Part shown: positions 8,303-15,872 of the stretch, piece after piece
Layout: every line of letters starts with the position of its first letter
How positions within the stretch are numbered: the first letter of the stretch is position 1
Assembly: GCA_026416875.1 (NCBI GenBank)
Contig: JAOAEI010000008.1
Coordinates: 1-35,831, forward strand
DNA from: Caloramator sp.
GTDB lineage: Bacteria > Bacillota > Clostridia > Clostridiales > Caloramatoraceae
Direction of reading: 5' to 3'
DNA: 35,831 nucleotides
Notes under the pieces: generated by a model
Told to the model about the DNA's origin: nothing
The model's database searches: none
What the model saw: only the letters and a program-made list of their open reading frames with translations
Made by a program: the position numbers and the translations under genes

Positions 8303-8945
8303 TTTCCTTAAAAAGCTCTGCCTCATTTAGTCTATAACTTAATGTTAATAAACTTTCACTTAAATGGACATTTTCGACTATAACATCATCCGGAACATTT
8401 AAGTCGGTTGGAGCAAAATTCCAAATAGCCTTAATACCGCACCTTACGAAAATATCCGCTATCTTTTGAGCCTGTTCCTTTGGAACGCATATAATTCCTA
8501 TATCAACGTGGTTGCTCTTTAAAAACTCCTCTAAATTATCAACATCCTGTATAACCTTATCCCTGATGCTAATTCCTATTAACTTAGGATTTCTGTCAAA
8601 AATAGCCAAAAGATGGAATCCAAGCCTTTCAAAATTTGTATAATTTGCAACTGCCTGACCTATGTTACCTGCACCAACAATAACCGTATTATAATGTTTA
8701 TTAAGTCCTAAAATTTTTCCTATCTCTTCATATAATGCTCTTACATTATATCCATAACCCTGCTGTCCAAAATCTCCAAAGTTATTAAGGTCCTGTCTTA
8801 TTTGGGATGCTGTGAAACCTATTCTTTCTGAGAGCTCCTTTGAGGAAATCCTTTCTACATCATTTCTTAAAAGTTCCCCAAGATACCTATAATATTTAGG
8901 CAACCTTCTAACAACAGCCATAGAAATCATCGTTTTTTTTCCCAT
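8289..8945 (-). CDS. rex: Redox-sensing repressor Rex
   Basis: Rex is a cytoplasmic homodimer that reads the NADH/NAD+ ratio and releases DNA when NADH is high, de-repressing fermentation genes. At 218 residues the length is typical. The N-terminal winged helix (about 10-75) contains VRRLPKYYRYL and the recognition region SKELSERIGFTASQIRQDLNNFG. The Rossmann domain has VIVGAGNIGQAVANY and a C-terminal swapped helix (SYRLNEAELFKEKIG). A near-consensus Rex operator lies within its own 5' region, which implies autoregulation. It is divergent from the ABC-F gene. Confidence 0.97.
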   Translation of the reverse strand: MGKKTMISMAVVRRLPKYYRYLGELLRNDVERISSKELSERIGFTASQIRQDLNNFGDFGQQGYGYNVRALYEEIGKILGLNKHYNTVIVGAGNIGQAVANYTNFERLGFHLLAIFDRNPKLIGISIRDKVIQDVDNLEEFLKSNHVDIGIICVPKEQAQKIADIFVRCGIKAIWNFAPTDLNVPDDVIVENVHLSESLLTLSYRLNEAELFKEKIGR

Positions 8946-8961
8946 ATCATCACCTAACCTA

Positions 8962-8979
8962 TTGTTTATAATTTAACAC
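8962..8979. promoter_or_regulatory. Probable Rex operator
   Basis: TTGTTTATAATTTAACAC matches the Rex consensus TTGTTAA-N4-TTAACAA at 12 of 14 specified positions. It lies 13 bases downstream of the rex -10 box, so bound Rex would block its own transcription. Confidence 0.75.
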
Positions 8980-8991
8980 ATAATTCTAAAA

Positions 8992-9000
8992 ATTATAGCA
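8992..9000 (-). promoter_or_regulatory. rex promoter, extended -10
   Basis: On the minus strand TGCTATAAT ends at 8992: an extended -10 with a perfect TATAAT. A weak TTGCTA lies 19 bases further up. The predicted start is near 8985, next to the Rex operator. Confidence 0.6.
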
Positions 9001-9032
9001 CTTTTATTTAATTATATAGCAAATTGTTTAAT

Positions 9033-9061
9033 TTGAAAAGATACCTTATATGTTGTAAAAT
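9033..9061 (+). promoter_or_regulatory. ABC-F gene promoter
   Basis: TTGAAA (9033-9038) and TAAAAT (9056-9061) are separated by 17 bases, giving a start near 9068 and a leader of about 19 bases. The direct repeat ATACCTTAT occurs at 9041-9049 and again at 9060-9068, within and just after the promoter. Confidence 0.65.
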
Positions 9062-9086
9062 ACCTTATGAAGGCTGAGGTGAAAAT

Positions 9087-10991
9087 ATGGTAGTTTTAGA
9101 GGCACAAAATATTTCAAAATCTTATGGTGTGGATGTTATTTTAAAAAATATAAGCTTTAAAATAGAAGAGAATGAAAAAGTAGGCCTTGTAGGCAAAAAT
9201 GGTGCAGGAAAAACAACTTTGTTTAAAATTTTATCAAAACGGCTAGAACCAGATAGCGGCTCGGTTTTTATAAGCAGTGGCAAAACCATAGGGCTTTTAT
9301 CACAAATAATAGAATTTAACGAAGAAAATACTGTATTTGATGAAGCTATAAGTGTTTTTGATGACATAAAGTCAATCGAAAAAAGATTGAGGGAACTTGA
9401 AATCCTTATTTCTAAAGAAACTGATTCTATAAAACACAATATGCTCCTTGAGGAATATGGAAGTTTATTAGAAAAGTTCGAAGGTTTAAACGGATATGCT
9501 ATAGACAGCGAAGTAAAAAAAGTTTTAACTGGGCTTGGAATAAAACAAGAGGATTTTGATAAGAAAGTAATCCACCTTTCTGGTGGGCAAAAAACTAGAC
9601 TTTCTTTAGCAAAGCTACTACTTAAAAAACCTGATATTATGCTACTTGATGAACCTACAAACCATCTTGATTTAGATGCTATTTCATTTTTAGAAAATTT
9701 TTTAAAAGAATTTAAGGGAAGCTGCATTGTAATATCCCACGACAGATACTTTTTAGATATGGTTACAAGCAAAACCTTTGAATTAATAGATGGATTTATA
9801 GAAGAATACAACGGAAATTACACATTTTTTATTAACGAAAGGCAAAAGCGACTTGAAGAAAAAATTAAAGACTATGAACTTCAGCAAAAGGAAATTAGGC
9901 GTCTTGAGGAAATGATAGAAAGGTTTCGCTCCTTTAACAGGGAAAAGAGCATAAAACAAGCTGAAAGCAAAGAAAAGATGCTAAATAAAATAGAAAGAAT
10001 TGAAAAGCCCAATTTAGCTGAGAAAAGCATAAAATTAAAATTTGAAGCAAAAATAAACAGCGGATTTGACGTTTTGACAGTTGAAAACTTAAAAAAGTCC
10101 TATGATAAAGTTTTATTTGAAAACATTTCCTTCAGCATTAAGCGTAAAGAAAGGGTTGCCCTAATAGGTCCTAACGGTAAAGGTAAAACAACCCTTTTTA
10201 AAATAATATGCGGTTTAGAAAACTATGATGGAGGCTTTATAAAACTTGGAAAAAACCTTCACATAGGTTATTATGATCAAGAGCAAAGTAATCTGTCATT
10301 AGAAAAAACCGTCCTGGAAGAAGTTTGGGACGAATATCCCGACCTTACAACATCTCAGGTTAGAAATTATCTTGCTGCTTTTTTATTCACAGGAGATGAT
10401 GTATTTATACCCGTTTCATCCCTATCTGGTGGTGAGAGGGCAAGATTATCTCTTCTAAAAATAATGCTGAAAAGGCCTAATTTCCTTCTCCTTGATGAGC
10501 CTACAAACCATCTTGATATATTTTCAAGGGAAGCCCTTGAAAGGGCGCTTTTAGAATATGATGGAACTATATTTGCAGTATCCCACGATAGGTATTTTTT
10601 AAATAAGATATTCGAAAAAATAATAGAGTTTAATGGAGAAACTATATATGAATACTTAGGAAATTTCGATTATTACCTTCAAAAGAAAAACTCTAAAGAT
10701 GAAGATATAATTTTTACCCAAGGAAAAACCAAAACACAGATAAAAGAAGAAAGAAAAAAACTAAACGAAATAAAAAAGCAAAAACGGGCACTTGAGGAAG
10801 AATTAAAATCAACTGAAGCAAAAATAGAAGAAATAGAAAATCATATAAAGAGCCTTGAAGAACTTCTCTGTAAAGAGGAAATTTACTCTAATTCGGGAAA
10901 AGTTATCGAGGTTACAAAAGAATTAAATAGGAGTAAACATACTTTAGCTGAACTTTATAATAAATGGGAAGAACTTATAAATCAAATATAG
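9087..10991 (+). CDS. ABC-F family ATPase (YdiF type)
   Basis: ABC-F proteins are soluble twin ATPases that act on the ribosome rather than in transport. The 634 residues hold domain one with Walker A GKNGAGKTT (36-44), signature LSGGQKTRLSLAKLL and Walker B MLLDEPTNHLDL. A charged interdomain linker (about 235-320) follows. Domain two has Walker A GPNGKGKTT, signature LSGGERARLSLLKIM and LLLDEPTNHLDI. A C-terminal coiled coil of about 90 residues (EERKKLNEIKKQKRALEEEL onward) matches the YdiF/Uup layout. Its closeness to rex and tsaD parallels ydiF in Bacillus. Translation regulation is the likely role; antibiotic resistance is possible for the family, but nothing here points to it. Confidence 0.92.
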   Translation: MVVLEAQNISKSYGVDVILKNISFKIEENEKVGLVGKNGAGKTTLFKILSKRLEPDSGSVFISSGKTIGLLSQIIEFNEENTVFDEAISVFDDIKSIEKRLRELEILISKETDSIKHNMLLEEYGSLLEKFEGLNGYAIDSEVKKVLTGLGIKQEDFDKKVIHLSGGQKTRLSLAKLLLKKPDIMLLDEPTNHLDLDAISFLENFLKEFKGSCIVISHDRYFLDMVTSKTFELIDGFIEEYNGNYTFFINERQKRLEEKIKDYELQQKEIRRLEEMIERFRSFNREKSIKQAESKEKMLNKIERIEKPNLAEKSIKLKFEAKINSGFDVLTVENLKKSYDKVLFENISFSIKRKERVALIGPNGKGKTTLFKIICGLENYDGGFIKLGKNLHIGYYDQEQSNLSLEKTVLEEVWDEYPDLTTSQVRNYLAAFLFTGDDVFIPVSSLSGGERARLSLLKIMLKRPNFLLLDEPTNHLDIFSREALERALLEYDGTIFAVSHDRYFLNKIFEKIIEFNGETIYEYLGNFDYYLQKKNSKDEDIIFTQGKTKTQIKEERKKLNEIKKQKRALEEELKSTEAKIEEIENHIKSLEELLCKEEIYSNSGKVIEVTKELNRSKHTLAELYNKWEELINQI

Positions 10992-11015
10992 GCTGTCCTA
11001 TTTATTGGACAGCCT
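10990..11015. terminator. Bidirectional terminator between ABC-F and kinase genes
   Basis: AGGCTGTCC (10990-10998) and GGACAGCCT (11007-11015) form a perfect nine-base stem with an eight-base loop. It overlaps the stop codons of both convergent genes. Confidence 0.8.
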
Positions 11016-13215
11016 GTATCTTTTCTAAAGCCTTTCTTAACTCATCAATTGAGAAGGGCTTTTGCATTATTTCATCCACATAACTTAAATCCTCTTCCTT
11101 TAACTTACCTAGCCAGCCCGTCATAAGAATAAAGAAGGTTTTAGGATATTTTTCTTTAATTTTTTTAGCTATTTCAACTCCTGTTATTCCAGGCATTGCA
11201 AGGTCACAAATAACAGCATCAAAGCTTTTTGATTTTAAAATATGGTCTATTTCTCCGTTGTCCGTTATAATCAAGCAATCATGTCCTAACGAACTTAGCA
11301 TCTCATGGACAGCATTTGCAACATGGACCTGGTCATCAATAATCAATATCTTTAAGTTTTTACTATTATTAAAACTTAATGTATTCGTTTTTTCCTTTAC
11401 TGTAATCTCCTTTATAGGTAGTTTTATTGTAAACTCAGAACCGTAATTTTCTTTACTTTCAACCTCTATCGTTCCATTCATAGAAGTTATAATATTATAA
11501 ACAATATGAAGTCCTAAACCGTTACCCCTCTCATTTTTTGTTGTAAAGAAGGGCTCAAATATCCTTGACAGGATTTCTTTATTCATTCCTATTCCATTGT
11601 CTTTAACTTTTATTACAACATATTTATCCTCATTATAGGAATTTATATCAATCCTTCCTCCATTGGGCATTGCATCAACAGCATTTGAAATTAAGTTTAC
11701 AAAAACTTCCCTTACCTCTGTAACTATACCTTCAACAAAAGCACCTGATTTTAAATTTAATAAAACATCTATTTTTTTATCCTCAATCTGTGCTTCATAG
11801 GCCCATTTAGGTTTAGTTATCTCTACTGAGTGGATAATAGCCTTATCGATATCGACATATTCAATAGATTTATTCTTTTTACTTGAAAACTCCTGTATTC
11901 TTTTTACTATTTTAGCTCCATCCTTTGCGCTTTCCTCTATCATGTCCAAATACTTAATAAGCTCTTTATTATCAATTTTTTCTTTAAGAACCTGAACGTA
12001 TCCAAGGATCGGAGTTAAAATATTGTTAAATTCATGGGCAACTCCTCCTGTAAGCTCCCCTAAGGCTTGAAGTTTGCTGGCAAGGAGCATCCCATCTTGA
12101 ATTTTTTTGTAATTTTTAAATTGAAGTATCATTTTAGCAACTGTTTGACATACTTTATATAAAAACTCTGCATTTTCGTTTAATGTATTATTGGCATCCC
12201 TTGAAGCCAGCCATAAATAGCCAAAATTAAAATCATTATATTTTATAGGTAAAATTGCAAAGGTAAATATATTATACATATTCAATATTTCTCTAAAACC
12301 TTCTTCTACTTCCTGTGAATTAAATAGTATATATTTTACCTTATCAAAATATTTTTGTATCTTGTTCTTTATTCCTTGAGTATAATAAACTTCGATCATC
12401 TTTTCAGGAACATTGTAAGCTATAACATTACAAACCTGTTCAAAGTTTGGTGATAAATCTACAAGTCCAAAGGAAGCATAATTAGTGTTACATATATATT
12501 TCAAGGTTGTTTCGATTATCTCCCTTTCATCTCTTTTATATGAAATTTCTGTAGCCAAATCACTTATAAATCCAAATATCTTATTTTCCCTTACTGATTT
12601 TTCCCTTCGCTTTAAAAAAGTATAAACTATACCCAAAGTTTCCTCATAGGAAAAACTTACAATTTCCTTATTATGAACAAATATTTCATTAATAACCTTG
12701 TATATAAAATTTGGATTTAAGTGAGTAATAGCAAAAAATCCATCTACACCAAATTTGTCGATATTATATATTGAAAGGGCAGATACAGGATAGGATTTAA
12801 ATATATTATCTAGTTTCTTTTCATAAGAATACAATACATCCTCTGCATATTCGCTTTCAAAAAAGCACTCTCGATCTGCCACAATAGCAACTCCAGAAAA
12901 TCCCTCATCTAAAGCAGATTTTATAGTATCTTCTAAAAGCTCTGTATTTATATAAACCTTTTTATCAACGAAATAATCATAGGCAGAATCAATAACAAGC
13001 CTTTTACTTTCTACCAAGGAATTAAAATTATGTCCACACTGCTCTAAGAAAAATTCTATCTCATTTATATTTTGATCATGCCTATAAAAAATACACTTTT
13101 TATTATTTCTAAGGGCCCAATCAAAATATAAAGCTATAATATCGACAACATTATCATCATCTGATGAAATTAAATGATATCTAACCCCATCCTTGAAGTA
13201 TTTATCAAGATTCAT
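11002..13215 (-). CDS. Hybrid histidine kinase: MEDS, GAF, HisKA, HATPase, receiver
   Basis: This 737-residue cytoplasmic sensor kinase has no membrane segments. Residues 1-175 resemble the MEDS domain first noted in DcmR and methanogen proteins (a RecA-like fold; YHLISSDDD, CIFYRHDQ, VAIVADRECFF). A GAF-like domain spans about 215-370. The HisKA box GELTGGVAHEFNN places the phosphorylated His at H394. The ATPase has N511, DNGIGM and GNGLGL boxes. The receiver domain at the end has the acidic pair IIDDQ and phospho-acceptor D671. No DNA-binding output is fused and no partner regulator is next door, so phosphotransfer goes to an unlinked protein or the receiver self-regulates. A GGAGGAA ribosome site precedes the ATG. 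Confidence 0.9.
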   Translation of the reverse strand: MNLDKYFKDGVRYHLISSDDDNVVDIIALYFDWALRNNKKCIFYRHDQNINEIEFFLEQCGHNFNSLVESKRLVIDSAYDYFVDKKVYINTELLEDTIKSALDEGFSGVAIVADRECFFESEYAEDVLYSYEKKLDNIFKSYPVSALSIYNIDKFGVDGFFAITHLNPNFIYKVINEIFVHNKEIVSFSYEETLGIVYTFLKRREKSVRENKIFGFISDLATEISYKRDEREIIETTLKYICNTNYASFGLVDLSPNFEQVCNVIAYNVPEKMIEVYYTQGIKNKIQKYFDKVKYILFNSQEVEEGFREILNMYNIFTFAILPIKYNDFNFGYLWLASRDANNTLNENAEFLYKVCQTVAKMILQFKNYKKIQDGMLLASKLQALGELTGGVAHEFNNILTPILGYVQVLKEKIDNKELIKYLDMIEESAKDGAKIVKRIQEFSSKKNKSIEYVDIDKAIIHSVEITKPKWAYEAQIEDKKIDVLLNLKSGAFVEGIVTEVREVFVNLISNAVDAMPNGGRIDINSYNEDKYVVIKVKDNGIGMNKEILSRIFEPFFTTKNERGNGLGLHIVYNIITSMNGTIEVESKENYGSEFTIKLPIKEITVKEKTNTLSFNNSKNLKILIIDDQVHVANAVHEMLSSLGHDCLIITDNGEIDHILKSKSFDAVICDLAMPGITGVEIAKKIKEKYPKTFFILMTGWLGKLKEEDLSYVDEIMQKPFSIDELRKALEKIQAVQ

Positions 13216-13248
13216 AAATTCCTCCTAATTCTACAAACTTCTACAAAT

Positions 13249-13278
13249 ATTTTACTAGTAACTCCCTAATGTTATCAA
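13249..13278 (-). promoter_or_regulatory. Kinase gene promoter
   Basis: On the minus strand TTGATA (13278-13273) and TAAAAT (13254-13249) are separated by 18 bases, with a start near 13242. The DnaA boxes begin about 46 bases further upstream. Confidence 0.55.
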
Positions 13279-13323
13279 TAGACATTTTGTACAAATCGGT
13301 AAAAAATAAAAATATTATGTAAA

Positions 13324-13440
13324 TTATCCACACAATCCACAGGGTTATCCACATTGTAATTCCTTAAAAATCAAAGGACATAAGAGGATTTTCCACATTA
13401 TCCACATCTGTTTTTTAACACTCTTAACATCTTGTCCACA
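13324..13440. promoter_or_regulatory. Cluster of DnaA boxes
   Basis: Within 117 bases there are three perfect TTATCCACA boxes (13324-13332, 13345-13353, 13398-13406). There are also two with one mismatch (TTTTCCACA 13389-13397 and TTGTCCACA 13432-13440) and one with two mismatches (CAATCCACA 13333-13341). All point the same way. An AT-only stretch (about 13300-13323) flanks them on the kinase side. No dnaA, dnaN or rpmH gene is near, so this is more likely an off-origin DnaA-binding site than oriC. Confidence 0.85.
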
Positions 13441-13466
13441 AAATTTAATGTGATTTTAACAATTTT

Positions 13467-14489
13467 CTACATTCTTTCCCCAATTTTTAAATTTGGATAT
13501 GCATTGAGGGAAAGTCGTGACTCTCTACCACTCTTATATGAAAAATATCCACTTGAAGCTATCATAGCTGCATTATCTGTGCATAGTATATTGGAAGGAT
13601 AGTAAAAATTAAATCCATTTTTTTTACTTAAAACTTCAAGTTCTTTCCTCAGTCTTGAGTTTGCTGCAACTCCGCCTGCAAGGGCGATTTTATTTATTTT
13701 AAGTTTCTTTGCTGCCCAAATTGTCTTATTTGATAATACCTCCACTACAGACTTTTGAAAACTTGCTGCTACATCTTCCTTTTTAACTTCTGCCCCTTGC
13801 ATTTTCATTTTGTTTAAGTAATTTAAAACTGCTGATTTTAATCCACTAAAGGAAAAATCAAAGGAATCCTCCTCTAAATATGCCCTTGGAAAATCAATTG
13901 CATCCTCATCGCCTTCTTTTGCTAATTTATCTATTAAAGGGCCACCTGGGTATCCTAAATCTAAAGCTCTTGCTATTTTATCAAAAGCCTCCCCTGCAGC
14001 ATCATCCCTTGTTTTTCCCAATATCTCATAGGAATCATAATCCTTAACATAAACAAGATGGGTATGACCTCCCGATACCACAAGGCATAAAAACGGTGGT
14101 TCTAAATCTTTATGTTCTATGTAATTTGCACAGATATGTCCCTCTATGTGATTTACTCCAATAAAGGGCTTTTTTGTCGAAAAAGAAAGGCCCTTAGCAA
14201 AGGATAATCCTACTAATAGAGCTCCAACTAATCCTGGTCCATAGGTTGCAGCAATTAAATTTATATCATCTAATGAGACATTTGCCTTGTCAAGAGCTTC
14301 CTTCATTATAAGGCTTATTATCTCAACATGCTTTCTTGATGCAACTTCAGGAACTACCCCTCCAAATTTTTTGTGGATATCTATTTGGGAATAAATAATA
14401 TTTGATAAAACATATCTTCCATCTTTTACAACAGCTATCGAAGTTTCATCACAGCTTGTTTCAATTCCTAAAGTCAAAAATTCCTTCAT
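13467..14489 (-). CDS. tsaD: tRNA N6-threonylcarbamoyladenosine synthase subunit TsaD
   Basis: TsaD transfers the threonylcarbamoyl group made by TsaC onto A37 of tRNAs that read ANN codons, working with TsaB and TsaE. The 340-residue protein has the ASKHA-fold start [11 protein letters not shown], the Fe/Zn-binding HIEGH motif (H114, H118), the [10 protein letters not shown] loop and the late [10 protein letters not shown] and CTDNAAMIA motifs. Length is normal. AAAGGAGAGGG lies before the ATG. tsaB, tsaE and rimI, often neighbours, are not in this window. In Bacillus the orthologue (gcp) lies next to ydiF. Confidence 0.97.
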   Translation of the reverse strand: MKEFLTLGIETSCDETSIAVVKDGRYVLSNIIYSQIDIHKKFGGVVPEVASRKHVEIISLIMKEALDKANVSLDDINLIAATYGPGLVGALLVGLSFAKGLSFSTKKPFIGVNHIEGHICANYIEHKDLEPPFLCLVVSGGHTHLVYVKDYDSYEILGKTRDDAAGEAFDKIARALDLGYPGGPLIDKLAKEGDEDAIDFPRAYLEEDSFDFSFSGLKSAVLNYLNKMKMQGAEVKKEDVAASFQKSVVEVLSNKTIWAAKKLKINKIALAGGVAANSRLRKELEVLSKKNGFNFYYPSNILCTDNAAMIASSGYFSYKSGRESRLSLNAYPNLKIGERM

Positions 14490-14544
14490 TCGACCCTCTC
14501 CTTTAATGTATACTATATATTTTTTATATAATACTACTTTATGT

Positions 14545-14567
14545 CGAATATTTTTCTACATTATTCG
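14545..14567. repeat. Inverted repeat upstream of tsaD
   Basis: CGAATA (14545-14550) and TATTCG (14562-14567) are complements with an 11-base spacer, 56-78 bases upstream of the tsaD start. A TTGACG hexamer overlaps one arm on the minus strand. It could be an operator or chance. Confidence 0.3.
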
Positions 14568-14618
14568 TCAAAAAACTGCTGATTTTTACAAAATCTTAAC
14601 ACACAAAATCAAAAATGG

Positions 14619-14627
14619 TGATATAAT
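14619..14627 (+). promoter_or_regulatory. Extended -10 promoter for a small RNA
   Basis: TGATATAAT is a perfect TGnTATAAT extended -10 box on the plus strand. A weak TTAACA (14596-14601) lies 20 bases upstream. The predicted start is near 14634. Confidence 0.5.
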
Positions 14628-14648
14628 ATAATTGCGGCAACAAAAAAA

Positions 14649-14674
14649 CCCCAACCCATTTACCCAATCAACCC
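14649..14674 (-). other. G-quadruplex motif downstream of thiI
   Basis: On the minus strand the sequence reads GGG-N6-GGG-N5-GGG-N2-GGGG, which meets the standard four-tract rule. It is followed directly by seven T (14648-14642). The first GGG also belongs to the adjacent hairpin arm, so the two folds exclude each other. Confidence 0.55.
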
Positions 14675-14697
14675 GGGATCCCCCCGGGATTTTTTTT
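14672..14697 (+). terminator. Strong GC terminator on the plus strand
   Basis: CCCGGG (14672-14677), loop ATCCC, CCCGGG (14683-14688) is followed by A and eight T. The stem is all G-C in otherwise AT-rich DNA. No plus-strand protein gene lies upstream, which supports a small RNA ending here. Confidence 0.75.
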
Positions 14698-14735
14698 ATT
14701 TATTTTTGCCTTTGATAGTTTTTTACTGTAATTTC

Positions 14736-15872
14736 CTAAATGTTTATAATCTCAGCATTATTAACAGCATCATCAATCAGTTCTCTAATCTCTAATGCCT
14801 CTTCTGATTTTTCAATATCCGAAAGTCTTGGCTTTGTTTTTGGATGTTTCGGAACAAAAATAGTGCAGCAGTCCTCATACGGAAGTATCGAAATATCATA
14901 TGTTCCTATGTCCCTTGCAATGTCCATTATATCCACCTTATCCATTCCAACAAGAGGTCTAAATACCGGCATTGAAACTACGCTGTTTGTAACGAACATA
15001 CTCTCTAAAGTCTGGCTTGCAACCTGTCCTAAGCTCTCTCCAGTTGCAAGGCAAAGGGCCCCTTCTTTTTTTGCTATTTCCTCGGCAATACTCATCATAA
15101 ATCTTCTCATTATTATTGTAAGTTCGTCCTCACGACATTTTTCAATTATCTCCATCTGGATTTTTGTAAAGGGAATAATATAAAGCTTAAAGGACCCTGT
15201 ATATTCAGAAAGCTTCTTTGCAAGGCTTATTACCTTCTCCTTTGCCCTTTCGCTCGTATATGGATGGCTGTGATAGTATACGCCTACAATCTCAAGTCCT
15301 CTTTTTGCAAGCATATACCCTGCAACCGGGCTGTCGATTCCACCGGATAAAAGTAAAACTCCCTTTCCTGCACTTTTGTAAGGCATACCGCCCTGGCCTT
15401 CTAAGTAGTTTGTATAAATATATGCATCCTTTCTTATTTCTATCATTAAAGTAACTTCCGGATCGTGAACATCAACGGATATATCCTTTATATTTTTTAA
15501 TATTGCCCCTCCAACCTTTTTGGATAGCTCTAATGAATTTATAGGAAAGCTTTTATCCTGTCTTTTGCATTCCACCTTGAAGGTTTTGAAATTTAAATTT
15601 TTCATATGTTCAACTGCAGATTGACAGATTTTATCAATATCCTTTTCTACTACTGTTGCTTCAGCTACCCCTAATACTCCAAACACCTTTCTTATTTTTT
15701 CAACTGTATCATCGGTATAGTTTTCAATTATGATTCTTCCAGATTCCTTTATAATATTTGCATCTTTTCCTATTCTTTGCCTTATGTTCTTTATTAAAAG
15801 ATCCTCAAAGGATTTTCTGTTAAGTCCCTTTAGAGTTATTTCGCTTGAGTATTTTACAAGAAGCTTTTTCAT
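14736..15872 (-). CDS. thiI: tRNA 4-thiouridine synthase ThiI
   Basis: ThiI adenylates U8 of tRNA and takes sulfur from a cysteine desulfurase to make 4-thiouridine. It can also supply sulfur for the thiazole of thiamin. The 378 residues hold an N-terminal ferredoxin-like plus THUMP region (about 1-165), the PP-loop SGGIDSP (176-182) and ATGESLGQVASQTLESM. There is no C-terminal rhodanese domain, as is usual in Firmicutes, where sulfur is passed directly from the dedicated desulfurase. Its start overlaps the desulfurase stop by four bases (ATGA), so the two are translationally coupled. Confidence 0.96.
   Translation of the reverse strand: MKKLLVKYSSEITLKGLNRKSFEDLLIKNIRQRIGKDANIIKESGRIIIENYTDDTVEKIRKVFGVLGVAEATVVEKDIDKICQSAVEHMKNLNFKTFKVECKRQDKSFPINSLELSKKVGGAILKNIKDISVDVHDPEVTLMIEIRKDAYIYTNYLEGQGGMPYKSAGKGVLLLSGGIDSPVAGYMLAKRGLEIVGVYYHSHPYTSERAKEKVISLAKKLSEYTGSFKLYIIPFTKIQMEIIEKCREDELTIIMRRFMMSIAEEIAKKEGALCLATGESLGQVASQTLESMFVTNSVVSMPVFRPLVGMDKVDIMDIARDIGTYDISILPYEDCCTIFVPKHPKTKPRLSDIEKSEEALEIRELIDDAVNNAEIINI

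Larger units (their letters stand above)
14634..14697 (+). ncRNA. Candidate C-rich small RNA, about 64 nt
   Basis: A promoter-like extended -10 and a strong terminator frame about 64 bases on the plus strand, opposite to both neighbours (tsaD and thiI). The 5' part is almost free of G after the first few bases. It carries repeated C-runs in A-rich linkers: CCCC at 14649, then CCC at 14655, 14663 and 14672. Such unpaired C-runs are used by RsaE/RoxS-type and other Firmicute regulatory RNAs to pair with Shine-Dalgarno sites. No open reading frame with a ribosome site is present. Expression is not shown; the opposite-strand G-quadruplex reading competes. Confidence 0.5.

Noticed and set aside
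13300-13466. Chromosomal replication origin (oriC)
   Set aside because: Many DnaA boxes and an AT-rich patch fit, but dnaA, dnaN, rpmH and other origin genes are absent; the neighbours are a kinase and tsaD. An off-origin cluster is more likely.
14671-14690. Cloning-vector polylinker from CCCGGGATCC (SmaI-BamHI)
   Set aside because: No other vector sequence surrounds it, and the palindrome is explained as a terminator stem with a T run.
14490-14735. Riboswitch (for example TPP) linked to thiI
   Set aside because: The region lies downstream of thiI, and no conserved riboswitch core was recognised; C-runs and the terminator point to a separate small RNA.
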